From contig JAKJHU010000061.1 of assembly GCA_022316685.1 (NCBI GenBank), forward strand, positions 2,851,709 to 2,915,708: 64,000 bases of DNA, given 5' to 3'. Made by a program: the position numbers and the translations under genes. The notes beneath the pieces were generated by a model. It ran no database searches and had not been told where the DNA came from. It saw nothing but the letters and a program-made list of their open reading frames with translations. Source of the DNA: Progne subis subis (lineage: Eukaryota; Chordata; Aves; Passeriformes; Hirundinidae). Of this stretch, positions 12,310 through 24,400 are shown piece by piece; position 1 is the stretch's first letter, and the number at the start of each line of letters is the position of its first letter.

Positions 12310-12735
12310 TTACTGATGAACTTCCTCTGAAGGCACCACATCTGCCTTCTGACAACGAACTTCACATTCAGTTCCTCGGTTCTCTCGATTTACCCGGCCT
12401 GGGGCGATGATGCTGATTGTGGCCGTACCCCTTCCCTGGCAGCACGGGCTGTGCACAGCACTGCCAGCTTTGTCATGCTGTATTTTGTACTCATCTCCGG
12501 CCAGCTCTGAGCATTCACTTATGAGATGACTAATGCTCTCTGGGGCCTGGCCACACATCCTGCACTCTGGAATTAAAGCTTCCCAACCAGCTCTCTGTGC
12601 TGTAGCCTGTCCTCTGCAAATAGCCCGTGTGGTTCTCACTGAAATCTCCATTTCTCCTCCCGGTGCTTGCTCACAAGTCAGGTGTCTTCCTGGTGCAAAT
12701 TTCTCTTTCAAAATCTCCTTCAATTGGTACAGCAA
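12310..12735 (-). pseudogene. Fragment resembling a non-LTR retrotransposon reverse transcriptase C-terminus
   Basis: A 141-codon open frame carries the peptide CRMCGQAPESISHLISEC, which fits a CX2CX8HX4C zinc knuckle. It is followed by SELAGDEYKIQHDKAG. I recall this order (C..C, ET/ES, H.ISEC, LA..EY, HD) from the end of reverse transcriptases of some non-LTR elements. Upstream in the same frame is a stop near 12738. Downstream of HDKAG the resemblance fades. The piece is therefore a short relic and not an active element. The family is not identified. A chance ORF is possible, but the spaced Cys/His pattern together with the LA..EY motif argues against it. Confidence 0.5.
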
Positions 12736-15700
12736 TTAGTAAGTGTAAGAATGAAATCGCTACATGGCAGGGAAGTTCACTTTGCACATCACTGTTCGCC
12801 CAGGATTCGGCAGCAGTGTCTGGCTGTTGCAGGGATAAATCCATCTCACATCAGGCTCAAGATGCCCACATGACTCATTCTGTCTCCACTGTTGTAATGC
12901 CTTCTCCTCTGGGACCCAGGGTTCGTTCCTCTGATGAACACACCCCTGAGAATGTAATGTAACAAGAAAATGTAAAGGTCAGCCTAGAAGATTATTAATA
13001 GTTTTCTTTCTCTTCCTGTGCTTTTTGGAGAGACACTGAGACGAGACAAATCTTGTACTCACAGACAGGACAGTTCTTTGAAACCGGCTGGTTTGTGGGG
13101 ATCTGTCCATGTGCCACCTGCCAGAAGGAAAGGGAATTCTTTTGCGGACTGTGGAGAAAACAAACCAAACCAAAAACTAAAATGACAGACTAGTAGGAAC
13201 ATTCAGCCTATAAATTTGTTCTCCTGGCTCTGGGGGTAGGTAAGCAGAGTTCTCCTGCTGCTGCAATTCACAGCAAGACAAGTTTAAGGTCAGCCTGTTT
13301 TGCTTTGGTTACTCTGAAAACTTTGCCAGTGCAGGTGCCAAGTTGGGCAAAGCACACCAAGTCTACCTTGGCTGTCACGTCCATCCTCTGAAACAGAAAT
13401 CTGAAAATGAAGAAGGGTTCCAAAGTGGAAAACAGGCTTTCTCTCATCCTATTATTCCAAACCCCTAGCATAACTCACAAAACTTACAAATTTCTTGTTT
13501 CAGGAAATCAGAACTTTCACGTCCTGCTGTAGCCCTGGCTGTGGCCCTGCCCGTGGTTACAGTGTTGATGTAGTTACGTGAATTCCAGCTGTTAACAATG
13601 CCAGGCACAGTTCATCACTTCCTTGCTTACACCCCTTCTAGTTAGTGGCAAAAAGTGACAGCAAGGGTAAAGGCACACGTTTCACCTGAGTGAAGACTGC
13701 ATGACACACACCGACAGCTTTTTGGAATCAGTTTCAAAGAGAGAAGATGAAATTACCTTCAAGATCTGCCTCTCCCCAACTCTCAGGAGGGAGGAAGGGA
13801 ATAGAGACTTGTCTTTTCCTGAGCACTGGGCTGCAGATCTCTGCATTTTCATTCTGTTGTTTCTACCATCTGCAACAGGGGGGAAAAAGATGGACAGGTT
13901 AAAAAACAGAATGGGCCATCTGAGAATACAAAAAAATCTTAAGGAAGAAAAGAGGCAGCAGCTGCGAGACTGTAGTGTTAAAAGAAGAGATGTGGGCACA
14001 CAAGCAGAAAAACTCGGATCAACACTAGGAAATACGACAGCAAGAGAAATGTAGATGAGTAAAATTTGCATTTATTTGTACCTTGGGAGGCAAAATAATT
14101 GATTGAACTCAGACTCCCAGCGCTGTTAGTGATCCATGTGTACAAGCCTCATTTGTCGGTGCAAAGCAGCACATGTCAGCCCCTCTGCTGGCACTGCCCT
14201 CCCACAGGCAGCCGCTCTCTGGGGCCCCAGTTTGCACTCAGCTTTTCCAGTGTAGGTGGCTGTAACCTGGCACGGTGGTTAAAGACATCTGAGTAAAGGC
14301 TTAGCTCATGAAATGGGCCCTGAGACTGCTGTGCCCAGTCTGGCTGGAGCAACAAAGGAGGCTGAGCATCCCTGAAAATAAATCCTGCCACCTAGTTACA
14401 CAACAAGGCTTTTAGGACATGAGGAGAGGAATCTACATTTGTGGGATTTGCTCAGTGTTTATATGACTGAACACCCACTACAGACTGTGAGAGTTTTCCA
14501 TTAATTTTAGCTGAAGCGGATTCTATCTGGTCTTCGCTTTTGGTTGTTTCCTTCACTTAACTCTTATTTTGCTGTCATTTCTCTGTTTCCTGCATTGTAG
14601 CTTAGATTGAAAATGGTGACTAAGTGGCTAGTTTCAATCATGGATTCCTAAATTCTTGTTTTAGTATCAATCTCAACTGTTTATTTTTTGTCTTTTTTTC
14701 TGAAGAAATCTGGAAATCAAGAGCTCCTGATACCTATAGCACAAAGCCACAGTCACTGGCCTCATCACATCTCTTAATCTAAAAAGTGGCTCATCTGTAA
14801 AGTAAACATCATGATGCACAGATAAGGCACGATAGGTAGAATTAGCTCCATTTGAAATGTATTTCAGCTATAAAATTACAAGAGGTATTGGTGCTTCTAG
14901 CCATGGCAAAGTGACTGGAGACATGGTCAACAAACTGTGTTGCTGTTACAGCACAGCAGCTTCAGCTTCCACCTGGCCTCATGGGGCGTGGGCTGAGCAA
15001 AGCCACCTCCATCTAGAACATCCAGGACCATTCCAAGTACAAGAAAGGCAAAGTCTTTATTTGGAGAGACTGGAGCAGGTAGATAGAGCTGGGGAGGGGA
15101 CAATGTCCTGCTCTAAATGCCGTTTCTGACTGACACCTTTCCAGTCCATCTCGATTCCTGTCAGCCACAGGGAGAAGTCCTGGACTCCAGGAGCAAAGCT
15201 CTGCACTTCACTGTATGTGGTGTGTAGTAGCTGAATAGATAAGCATCCAGCTTATTAATATCCTGATTAACTTTGTGCAGGTGTGAAAGATTTCCATGAG
15301 ATCTTTCGTCCCCTGATCCAGCATTTGTCTTATTTTTGGTCCTGACACTCAAGTGAGGGATAGAAGACCAGGCACAGGAACCAGCCACTGCCACCATCCA
15401 AGCTTCCAAGTACAAACTTTTCCTGCTCAAGTACAATAAAACTTGTTACCTTTCCCCTTGGCTATCTTAATGGTTGGTTTTCCCCTGCCTATCTCAGTTT
15501 GTGGCTTCATGTCCCAGTTTGCCTTCAGCAATATCAAAATACTTTCACGTTTTCTTTTCTTCTTTTTTTTTTTTTCTTTTTTTTTTTTTCCCCAGTAACA
15601 GACCATGTGTGAGTTTCCCTAGAGAGGCCTTCTCTGTCCTAGAGCTTTCACCTGAAAACATATTTATGGCAAAAAGACAAAATCCCATTGTCAAATTCCT

Positions 15701-15949
15701 TCCATTTAGACATCGCTTAACCAGATGTCTGAGCCAGTCCCACGGATTTTTCTGGGCTTCACACACACACCTGGCATTAACCTGCCACAGAAGAGGTGCC
15801 CTGAGCTGCGCTAGAAATCCACTGGGATTGCACTTGTGAAAACAGCAAAGCGATACTTTGATAAAGCAGCTTATTTCCATTTCTTAACTGCTTTTCCTAG
15901 AGCCTGCAGATACTTCCTGCTTCCCCCGTGTCCCTCTCCGGCAGATAAA
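12736..15949. other. Intergenic, no gene recognised
   Basis: ORFs are short (at most 129 codons) and show no recognisable motif or conserved splice structure. The stretch contains a pyrimidine tract listed separately. I could not identify other repeats with confidence. Confidence 0.5.
15550..15594. repeat. T-rich pyrimidine tract
   Basis: A tract of T runs broken by C and ending TTTCCCCAG. It could act as a plus-strand splice acceptor, but no exon is supported next to it. Confidence 0.8.
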
Positions 15950-16720
15950 GGGTCAGATAAAGGGTTTGTTGTTGAGATCATTGTGGCACCCTCAGCAAGC
16001 CGAGGTTGTCATGGGGCTCCCTGCACAAACAGAGCAGGTTTTCAAGGATAATACACAGCATATATGAGCAGTCCTGTTCCGTCAACAAAAGTCTGTGTGT
16101 TTGTAAAGACCCTCGAAGGTGTTTTTAAAGATACTCGGGCGGGTATTTTTAGCCGTGCGAGCCCGAGCAGCCTCCCCCGGCACACCGAGTCCGCCCTCGG
16201 CGCCGCTCCCCCCTGGCCCAGGGATCCCCGACGGCCGAACTCCCACCCGCGGCTGTTTCTGCAGGAGCGGAGCCCCGAGCAGAGCACGGCCCCGTGTTGT
16301 TCAGGCTGCACTGACATCTGTTGGCTCTTATCAAGCCGGGTAGGGAAAAAACAAGCCCGTGTGGTTTCACGCACTGAGATAGCGCCCGCGGCGGGAGCGA
16401 GGGACGGGGCGAGCGCTGCTGCAATAACAGCGCTCACAGCGGGGCGATAAGGGACGGGCAGACAGCAAGGGCGAGCAGGGGGAAAACTCGGCTGGCAATG
16501 ACCGTGTTCCCTGCGAAACGGGCAATTCCCAGCGCTCGTCCTTCCCGTGCCGCGGCTGTCCTCGCAGCCCGAAGGAGAAGGCTGAAGCCAGCCTGTGTTG
16601 CTTCGCTGCGAGCGCGTTCCTCGGTCCGTGTGACTAATTAAAGCACTAGGACACGAACACTCATTTCTGAATCAGTGTCTGAAAGCATCGCACACAACCT
16701 TTTGGAAAAAGCGAGCGAGC
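15950..16720. promoter_or_regulatory. Second CpG-rich segment with GATA motifs
   Basis: CpG dinucleotides are frequent from about 16.12 to 16.65 kb, unlike the flanks. At the left edge CAGATAAAGG occurs twice within about 25 bases (near 15941-15965). Single GATA motifs also occur near 16378 and 16446. No coding exon joins it to a gene. It lies about 4.4 kb upstream of the XL-like exon on the minus strand, so it could be a further alternative GNAS promoter, an enhancer, or a non-coding RNA promoter. The NESP55 protein sequence is not encoded here. Confidence 0.4.
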
Positions 16721-18973
16721 GCCGAGCAAAGCGTTTCAGTTGAAGTAGCGGGCGCTTACTCAGATGTACAATTTGGATAACAGAACTGCATGTTTAGTGT
16801 AGTAAGCAGAGAACAACTGCATGTGCTGGAGTTCAGCCAGCATCCTGCTTTGGTTACAGGCTCCGTGCTGCAAACGCTGTCTCGTATGTCAGCGCTCCTA
16901 TTCACGGAATTAGCACGAGGCTGAGCTGGGGTGGGTGACAGGGCCACACGCTGCTCTGTCAGCCCCAGGGATGGAGCAGTGACAGACCTCTGGTTTGGGT
17001 GACTAAAACCTCAACTGTGGCGAGTCCCAAGCCTGACTCGGCAGCCCAAGGGGTTTTCTGAGAAACACCGAGAACGTGGGGCCCAGCTGATCTGGGCACC
17101 GATGGTCCCCACAGCCCTCTGAGAGCAAGAGAAAGGGCAAGCAAGCAGCAGGGAGGTATTGTGGGCATGGGAGGATGTCATGTGGAAGAGGACTTTTAGA
17201 AGAGTGTGGACTGGAGGCTTGAGAGAAATGGAGACTGTCATCAATTTTCTCTTTGAGTGGAAACAATCCCAGAAATCCTTGTCCATGCTATTCCTCACAA
17301 ATACTTGTTATATGATTGGGTCAACAGCATTTAATTTTGGCCACAATGTATAATCTCATTTTTAAATGTCAAATTTGCCCTTTGATTTTAAAGACAGCTT
17401 GTGCTGTTCAGGTTCTGAAATAATTTAAAACAGAATTAGCTTATTTTACAGCTTTATAAATCTCTCCTGGTTGGCTCCAGTGTAAGTAGGTTGTTAAATT
17501 CTACCAGTAGAGATTTCATAATTTCTCTGAGCTCCGCAGTTTAATATTTGCCATTGAAGCACTGGGTCAGGCTGACTTTGCCTGCTAGTCTTCAGTGTTC
17601 TCATGCAGCTTTAAAGGAGAAAATGTCAGAGCAACAAGGGATCTACTTTCTTGGTAAAAAAAGCACAGAAGATGAAAGCACCTCTGGCTGCGCAGGACAG
17701 GGGATGTGGGGAAGGCTGGTGTGCCCTCTGCCAGCAAGCCCTGGAGCAGCCTGGCAGCTCTGCCACTGAGCCTCTGTGCCAACACTCTCCAGAGCCAAGG
17801 GAGAGTCGGAGCTGCCAGGACCAAGCTGAGCAAACCCAGGCTCTCAGGAAGGTTCTGCAGTGACATTCCCACAGGAGCCGGGAAGCAGCAGCCCTGCAGA
17901 GCAGCTGGAGCTCCCACTGACACCTTCTCTGTGTATTTTTTCATGTTGCCTGATGCCTGCCTGTCATTAGGACTGCAGGAAATAGAGGCATCGATGCACG
18001 GTAGCTGCAGCTGTGGTCGTAATTCTGATTATTTGTGCGCTGCTTCTAGTGCACAAACATTAGGACTGCAAGGGGAGCTGGGGAGATGCTCCCAAGCACA
18101 GCAGCTGCATCTGCTCTGTGTCACACACTGTCACTCCACCCCGGCCTGGGGACAGTGTCAGAGCTCCTGATGAATCAGTCACATCAGGTTTGGGTCTATT
18201 CCTTGCTTGCAGTAGCGCACTTTACACCCTCAGTTAATGAAATCTGCAATTCCAGCGGAGCGTTTCCTCAGAGCACACAGAGCTGTTCTTCACATCCCCC
18301 TCTGCCACATCCCTGTGAGATGAGCTCAGCGGGCAGCAGGAGATGCCCCACGGCCGGGAAGCCCATCCTGCCTTGCCCTGCGCGGAGCTGTGGCTGGTGC
18401 CGAGAGCCGGAGTCCTCTAGATGTCACCAGTGCCCCGGGCTGGCTGTGCCTGCCCTGCGGTGCCGCATCCCTCCGAGCGTCCGCCAGGAACGAGGAGAGA
18501 GCCGCTGCTTTGAGATGGCCAGCTCCAGTGATGTCTGTAAGCCGCTAACGAGGCCCCGGTGTATTAACACCAGCCTCATTAAAAGTTAAAAAGAGAACGA
18601 CGCTGCTTCATTTCTTTCTCGCCGTTTTGGCTGTTATTTCGTTCCATGCTTTCACACATCTGGTGTCTCATCAATCCAGGTGTCTGTCTGCCTTCTCTTC
18701 CTCCTTGCTAATGCTGCGTGCTCGGGTGCAGGCACAAAAGGAGTGAGCAGGAATATATCACCTTTCGTCTTCTGGTGCAGCAACAGAAAAGAAAAACCTT
18801 GGCAAATACAATGTTCCTCCTCATCCTCCTTGCGTGCTGCATTTTGCTGTCGCTTCACTGTCATATTTTTCAACTTCCCAAGGGTTTCTGTAGAGTAAGG
18901 ATTAACTCTTTGTCTGGACAGAGCCAAAAGGCATCAGGCTGGAGTGTGCAAGGAAAAGACTTGTGTTTGTTAG

Positions 18974-18994
18974 CACAGACAGACAGACAGACAG
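18974..18994. repeat. ACAG tetranucleotide microsatellite, about 5 units
   Basis: CAGA units repeat about five times just before CTGCCC. The array is short and uninterrupted. Confidence 0.85.
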
Positions 18995-21215
18995 CTGCCC
19001 TTCACCCGGGAGGGTCCTTCAGAGCTGACCTGGAGCCCTGCAGCCTCCGCTGAACCAAAAGGTGAAAGAACAGTGGTGTCAAGGAAAAAACACCCTGAAG
19101 CCTCTCATTTATAAAGCCCTCGTGGAAGTGCAAGGCATTCATGATTCACCTTGCTGTTACTACCACTGAAAAAAATCACAATGAAGGCAATGAATTCTTT
19201 TCATGATAAGAAACAGTTCCATGTGGCACAAAAAAGACACCTTTGCTTACATGATACAAGATACTTTGTTTTTTCTTCCATTTAAAAATGTGCTTTTCAA
19301 TATCTCAAGGAGTATTCTTGGCTGGGCAGTAAAGGAAGTTTTGATGAGCTTTATTAATTTTTGCTGAGGACCTCTGTTGCTCCCATTATGAAATAGTTCT
19401 TCCTACAGCCAGCACCAGCCAGTCTGCACCTTTCCAACAAGATTTTAGGTGCAGAATGCAAAGTTGACCCTCACTCAGCCTTCACATGGACAGAATTAAA
19501 TTCCACTGAGATCAGCAGTGACCTGGAGCTGGAATAAAGAAATAGAGACTAGAAAATGAGTGTGTGGAGCCTGCAGAGTGTCACTCCTTAGCTGCCTTGC
19601 TCACACTGGGGACTTCAGAAGGCCTCGTTGCTCTGCACCCTGACACTCCACAGAGACAAACTCCCTTTGGGCAGTGACATTAAAACAGTCCCTGGAGCAA
19701 TTCCCATTCCTGTGTGGGAGCAGCAGGCAGCTGCCAGGGCTGGGGAAGCCCTGGGAATTGGTGTGATCCAGGGCATGGTCTGACCACCTGCATTGCTTCA
19801 ACTGAACATTTCCCTCCCCGTGCTGAGGGGTGCAAACATATTCCAGCATTCTGACTGAGCTCTGCTTCACCCTCTGATTAATTCCCTTTAAAGCTAACAT
19901 AAAAGGAGACTGCGCCACAAGTACCAGCCTCCAAACAGCTTGTAATTGCTTTTTTGGCAAATAATCCTAAAGGCTCTGTGTTTTCAGAGCTGCAAAGTTC
20001 ATTCACAGATACATTTGGCAACAGAAATCACAGGCCCACCAAAAACTCTCTGCTGGATTATCTACTACAAAATCCTTAGCCCAAGATTAAAAGGAAAAAA
20101 ATCACAGATGCAATACAGCTTTCACAGTTTAAGTAGCAAATGGCTTCAGTAAATAATTAATATGAGAGAAAGAGGATTTGCTGAGTAAGGCAACATTACC
20201 AATATTACTAAATCAACTTAATTGTCTTCTGCCTTGCTAGTTAATCCTGCCCTGAGTATTACTAAGGATATAAACCAGAAGTCTTGTGCTGTTGTACCTC
20301 TACTGTCCCCCTCTCCAGCCTAGTTTGCTCTGAGCTGGGTCAGTACAGGATGAATAGGTGGAAATTTGGAATATTTAATGCTGTAACCATTCCTGAAAAG
20401 CATTTGAGTTAATTTAGGTGATCATGCAGGCCTCTGTGATGCTTGGGTTGCTCCTTAAAATGTTCTTTAAAGTCTCTTCACTCAGCCTATTAAGCATTTA
20501 AGGATACATTGCACAGAGAATGTGTGCATTCACCTTAAACTCAAGAACAAGACTTTTGAGCATTAATTAAAAAAAAAAAAATCAGGAATTTTTTTTTGTT
20601 TGTTTCTAGTGTGAAGAACACTTCTGCTCTGACTAGTTATTTGTATCAGGAAAGAAACCATGCAGAGAAACTCTAATTTAGAAAGAGTGATCCTACAGCC
20701 ACATTTCAAAGTACTTGTTCAGCAATAAAGAGTCTGAATTAAAGTGAAACATAAGGGATCAATAGTTCCCATTTCAGAGAAAATGAGGATTATTGGGTAG
20801 AGAGCAAATCCCAGCCTTTGGTTTGATGATTGGAAATGTATACAGTAAATGTACCTGCAAAGCAATCGATGGACACAGTTTGTGCTTTCCATCTGAGAAC
20901 TGAAGGGCAAGGAAACAGGAACAGCTCCCTGGGAGTTTGTTCCCCTTTTTGAAGCAAAGAGAACAATTGCTGTTGGCACAGGGACACTCCTTTCACCTCA
21001 CCCTCACCAACAGTTGGATTTCTGTTTCCATGAATGGTTTCTCCTTACTCATAAAATATGCACGGTTAGAATGGTAGTCTATCATATATAACTTCATTTA
21101 TCCTGCTGAAACTGTAGCATTCTTACAGTTCTTGTACATGAGTGCAATTTAGCATGGAAAGCTCTCCTGGAAAAGAAGGATAATTTTTTCCACTCTTTTA
21201 TAACAAAACAAAATG

Positions 21216-21413
21216 AAACAAAAAAAAAAAAAAAAACCCAAAAAAAAAAACCAACCAAAAAAAAAAAAAAAAAAAAAAAAACCAAACCAAAAACAAACAA
21301 ACAAACAAAAAACCCAAAAAAACCAAACCAACAAACAAAACCCCAAAAACAACAAAAAACCCAAACAAACAAACAAAAAACCAAAACAACAACCAAAAAA
21401 ACAACCACAAAAC
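21216..21413. repeat. 198-base tract of only A and C on the plus strand
   Basis: Between the G at 21215 and the T at 21414 the plus strand contains no G or T. It begins with long A runs and continues with CAAA, CCAAA and ACAAAC units. Translations of this tract (lysine/proline/asparagine-rich on plus, phenylalanine/leucine/tryptophan-rich on minus) are artefacts of composition. Confidence 0.95.
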
Positions 21414-24400
21414 TTGCTTTAAATTCTATTAGCTGAGTTTTTAATAACCGATATGAACTTGCTTTCCTGTGTTAATTATTTTTGGAAACTTGTTTTGAAG
21501 AATAGTCTGTACAATATACCCTTGGTTATCCTTTACCCTTAAAGAAAATACTCAGTAAACTTGGTGCATGAAGCAATTGGACAACATGAATACATGACCT
21601 AATTTATGAGTGTTGCTTTTTTTTTGGCACAGCTTACCCCTCATTGAAAGCATCACCCTGTAACTGCATTGTTAGCCTGGCAATAATGCAATGAAGAGGT
21701 AGCTGAAATCTCTGCTTCTCCATCCCATTGACAATCCAAATTTTACAGCCCCACACCTTGAGGGAATAAATTGGCAATAAAAAAAATGTTGACTTACAAA
21801 ATAGGCCAGTTCTTCTTTTGTTTTGTTTTAAACTGGCATTTGGTCAGTTTTGAGTCTGAAGAAACAAAGTCAGTATTTCAGGGTTTTACCATGTGCTATT
21901 GATTAATTTGAAATAGAGATTATGTTCATCAAAGGTTATTAACTCAATTCTACTTTCATTGGTTATGCAATAACCACTCTGATTTCAATAAAGGATGTTT
22001 TACATTTGGGGCAGAAATCAGGAAAATGTGCTTCCCCGTACTTCGCAAAACAAACCAATCCCTCTCTCGTTATCTAAAAGTCAAAGTTTACCCCAAGCTT
22101 CTTGTTAATAGATTTTATTTGCATTCATATCAACCTCTTCCTACCTCCAAACCCTTCACCTCTTATTATCAGAGCATTTCCCCTTCAAAATGCACCAACA
22201 ATCCGCATTCCTGGTTTGCCTTCAAGCTGCAGGGAAAGGGTCTAGGACGCTCTGATTACAACAGTTTTCACAAACAGATAAAATCCTACAGTCACAATCA
22301 AAAGCGAGCAGCAGAGAAGTCAAGTTCACGCTCAAGGCTGTCCCACAGAGGCACAGCAGAGCTCGTGGAATGACGGAGAGATGGCTTTGAGTTAAATACC
22401 TCCTTCCCAATATCAACAGTACTGCCGAACAAATGCGGGATTTCTTTTAGTTCCATCGTCCTTCTCAGTTAAAGTCAGCTCCTGTTTCAGAGCTCCAGCA
22501 CCCCAGACAATGCCCTTTGTTTCCTCTCTCATCTTCCCATTTGATGGCTCGTGACCAGAGGCGTTCATGCCTTGCGTAGTTCCCCATTCCTTCCTGCTTA
22601 CGGGAACATCCTGCTTGTCCCACGTTTCTTTGCAGGGCTAAATTCCTCCCCAGAGGAATTCCTCCCTCCAATCACACAATCAGTTCTCCTCAGCTTTGGC
22701 CTCAAACCACGCTGGCTGCCCAGCACGCTTCTTGGCACAAAGAGAGGAATCCCACGTTTTTCTCATTCCCTGTTCAGGTGAGCCAGCCTCTCAGAGAAAA
22801 GTAAATCTGTGTTTTCATTCTGGTGCTGTACTGTACTCTCCCTCAACCTGGAACATGTGAGGAATGATGTGAGGGACAAACCAGAATTACTTGGCAAAGG
22901 TGCTCGCGAGATCCCTGCAGTTCGGCGCGTTCGCTGTCGGCCTTCGAGGGCAGGCCACGAGCAAAGTCCAGCTCTCGTTATTAAATCCTGGGAGCTTGTT
23001 CCAGCCCTACCAGTTTATCATAGCCCAAGAATTTGGCTTCTTAGGAGAGCCTGGAGCGGTGAGTGGCCAGTGCTGGGGGTGCACAGGAGAACACTGGTGT
23101 TGGGAACACTTGTCATTTGCTTTGTCCACGGCACTTCAGCGCGGGATGTGGAATGCAGAGGGGAGGGTTCTTTATGGCCAAGTGAAACTTTCTGCTTCCT
23201 ATGCTGACTTAATTAACTGTTGGGGAAAAGAGCCATTTGCTGATACTGAAGAAAAGTGCAGCAATTAGACTTCACCTCCATTTTCTGATAGCACCCAGAC
23301 CTCACAGTGCTCTGTGCAATGCCCACACAAAGCAACTCCTGCCCTCAAAGCCTTTGCAGCCTCAGCTCCCTGATTTACACCTGTCAAAGCTATGGCCTCT
23401 AGGACAGACATCCTCTCCAAACTATGCTGCCTTTTTGACTCGTGAAATTTGTGATGTTCTAAATCTCTCTCAATACCACACCAGGAGAGGTGTTGCTTGT
23501 GTACCTCTGCAATTTCTGTGGGAAAAATAAGGTGCAAATGTGGTTTAATTGCAGCTTCTCTGTGCATTCACAATCTGACTGTTGCTAGGGCAACCTGTGA
23601 TTGAGAGACACAAGATAAACAAGAATCTCTCCAAAAAGTGACAGGGAATGGGCACAGTAAGGAAACAACGCAAGTTCCTCCTGGTGTGGTGCTCTGACTT
23701 TCTCTTTAGCAGCACAGTTAAACATTGTGCTGAGCTAAGGCTGTAACCTGTTACCAGACTGTCCTCAGGACAGCTTTACTAAATGGCAGCTGTGCAAAGA
23801 CGAGCGTTTGATCTGTGGACACAGGCACCCAGCTTGGCTGGGAAGCTCCACGTGTGCTCTTGCAAACCCTCAGCCGTGCTTTGCTTTGGTGCTGGAATGG
23901 GAACAGGCTTTTGGGTATCGCAAAACAGCCCATGGAATAGAGATGGAGAGGGTTCCCAAACCTTCCAGCCTATCTGGGAGCAACACAGGGTACTGCAAGG
24001 ACCATACCTGGCTCCTGAAGCAGAGGTTTCTGCTGCCAAGAACGTTCCTTTGTTTTTACCAGTCGTTCAGCTTTCACTGGCTGCTCTTTCAAGAATTTGA
24101 GAAAGACAGCGATGCCATGGAAGGCAGAAGAGAACACATTACACGTGTTCAGGAGCAGCAAATGCTGTTCAGGACACCAATCTCTGCCTTTTCGACCTCA
24201 GTTGCTAAGTGACAATGTTTAAGGAGAGACAAGTCACCTACACAGGGGCGTGTGCAGCCATACGTGGGGATAATTATAGAAAAGGTGTCAAATCAGTATG
24301 GGGAGAGCATCACACCCAACAGATTTGTTTTCTTCTTATTACAGGAGGGGACAAACCACATCATCTTCTTTTGGAAATCCTCGGCCTGCTGCTTAAGGGA

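Noticed and set aside
10839..12410. 523-codon plus-strand ORF across the CpG region
   Set aside because: It is antisense to the G-alpha exon. Its Ala/Pro/Arg/Gly-rich composition is what GC-rich DNA gives in any stop-free frame, and no domain or start context supports it.
16042..16437. Candidate NESP55-like reading frame in the second CpG-rich block
   Set aside because: Neither strand shows the acidic Glu-rich repeats or the basic N-terminus expected of NESP55, and no matching donor phase was found.
21094..21422. Lysine-rich plus-strand and phenylalanine-rich minus-strand ORFs
   Set aside because: They are translations of the A/C-only tract and reflect composition only.
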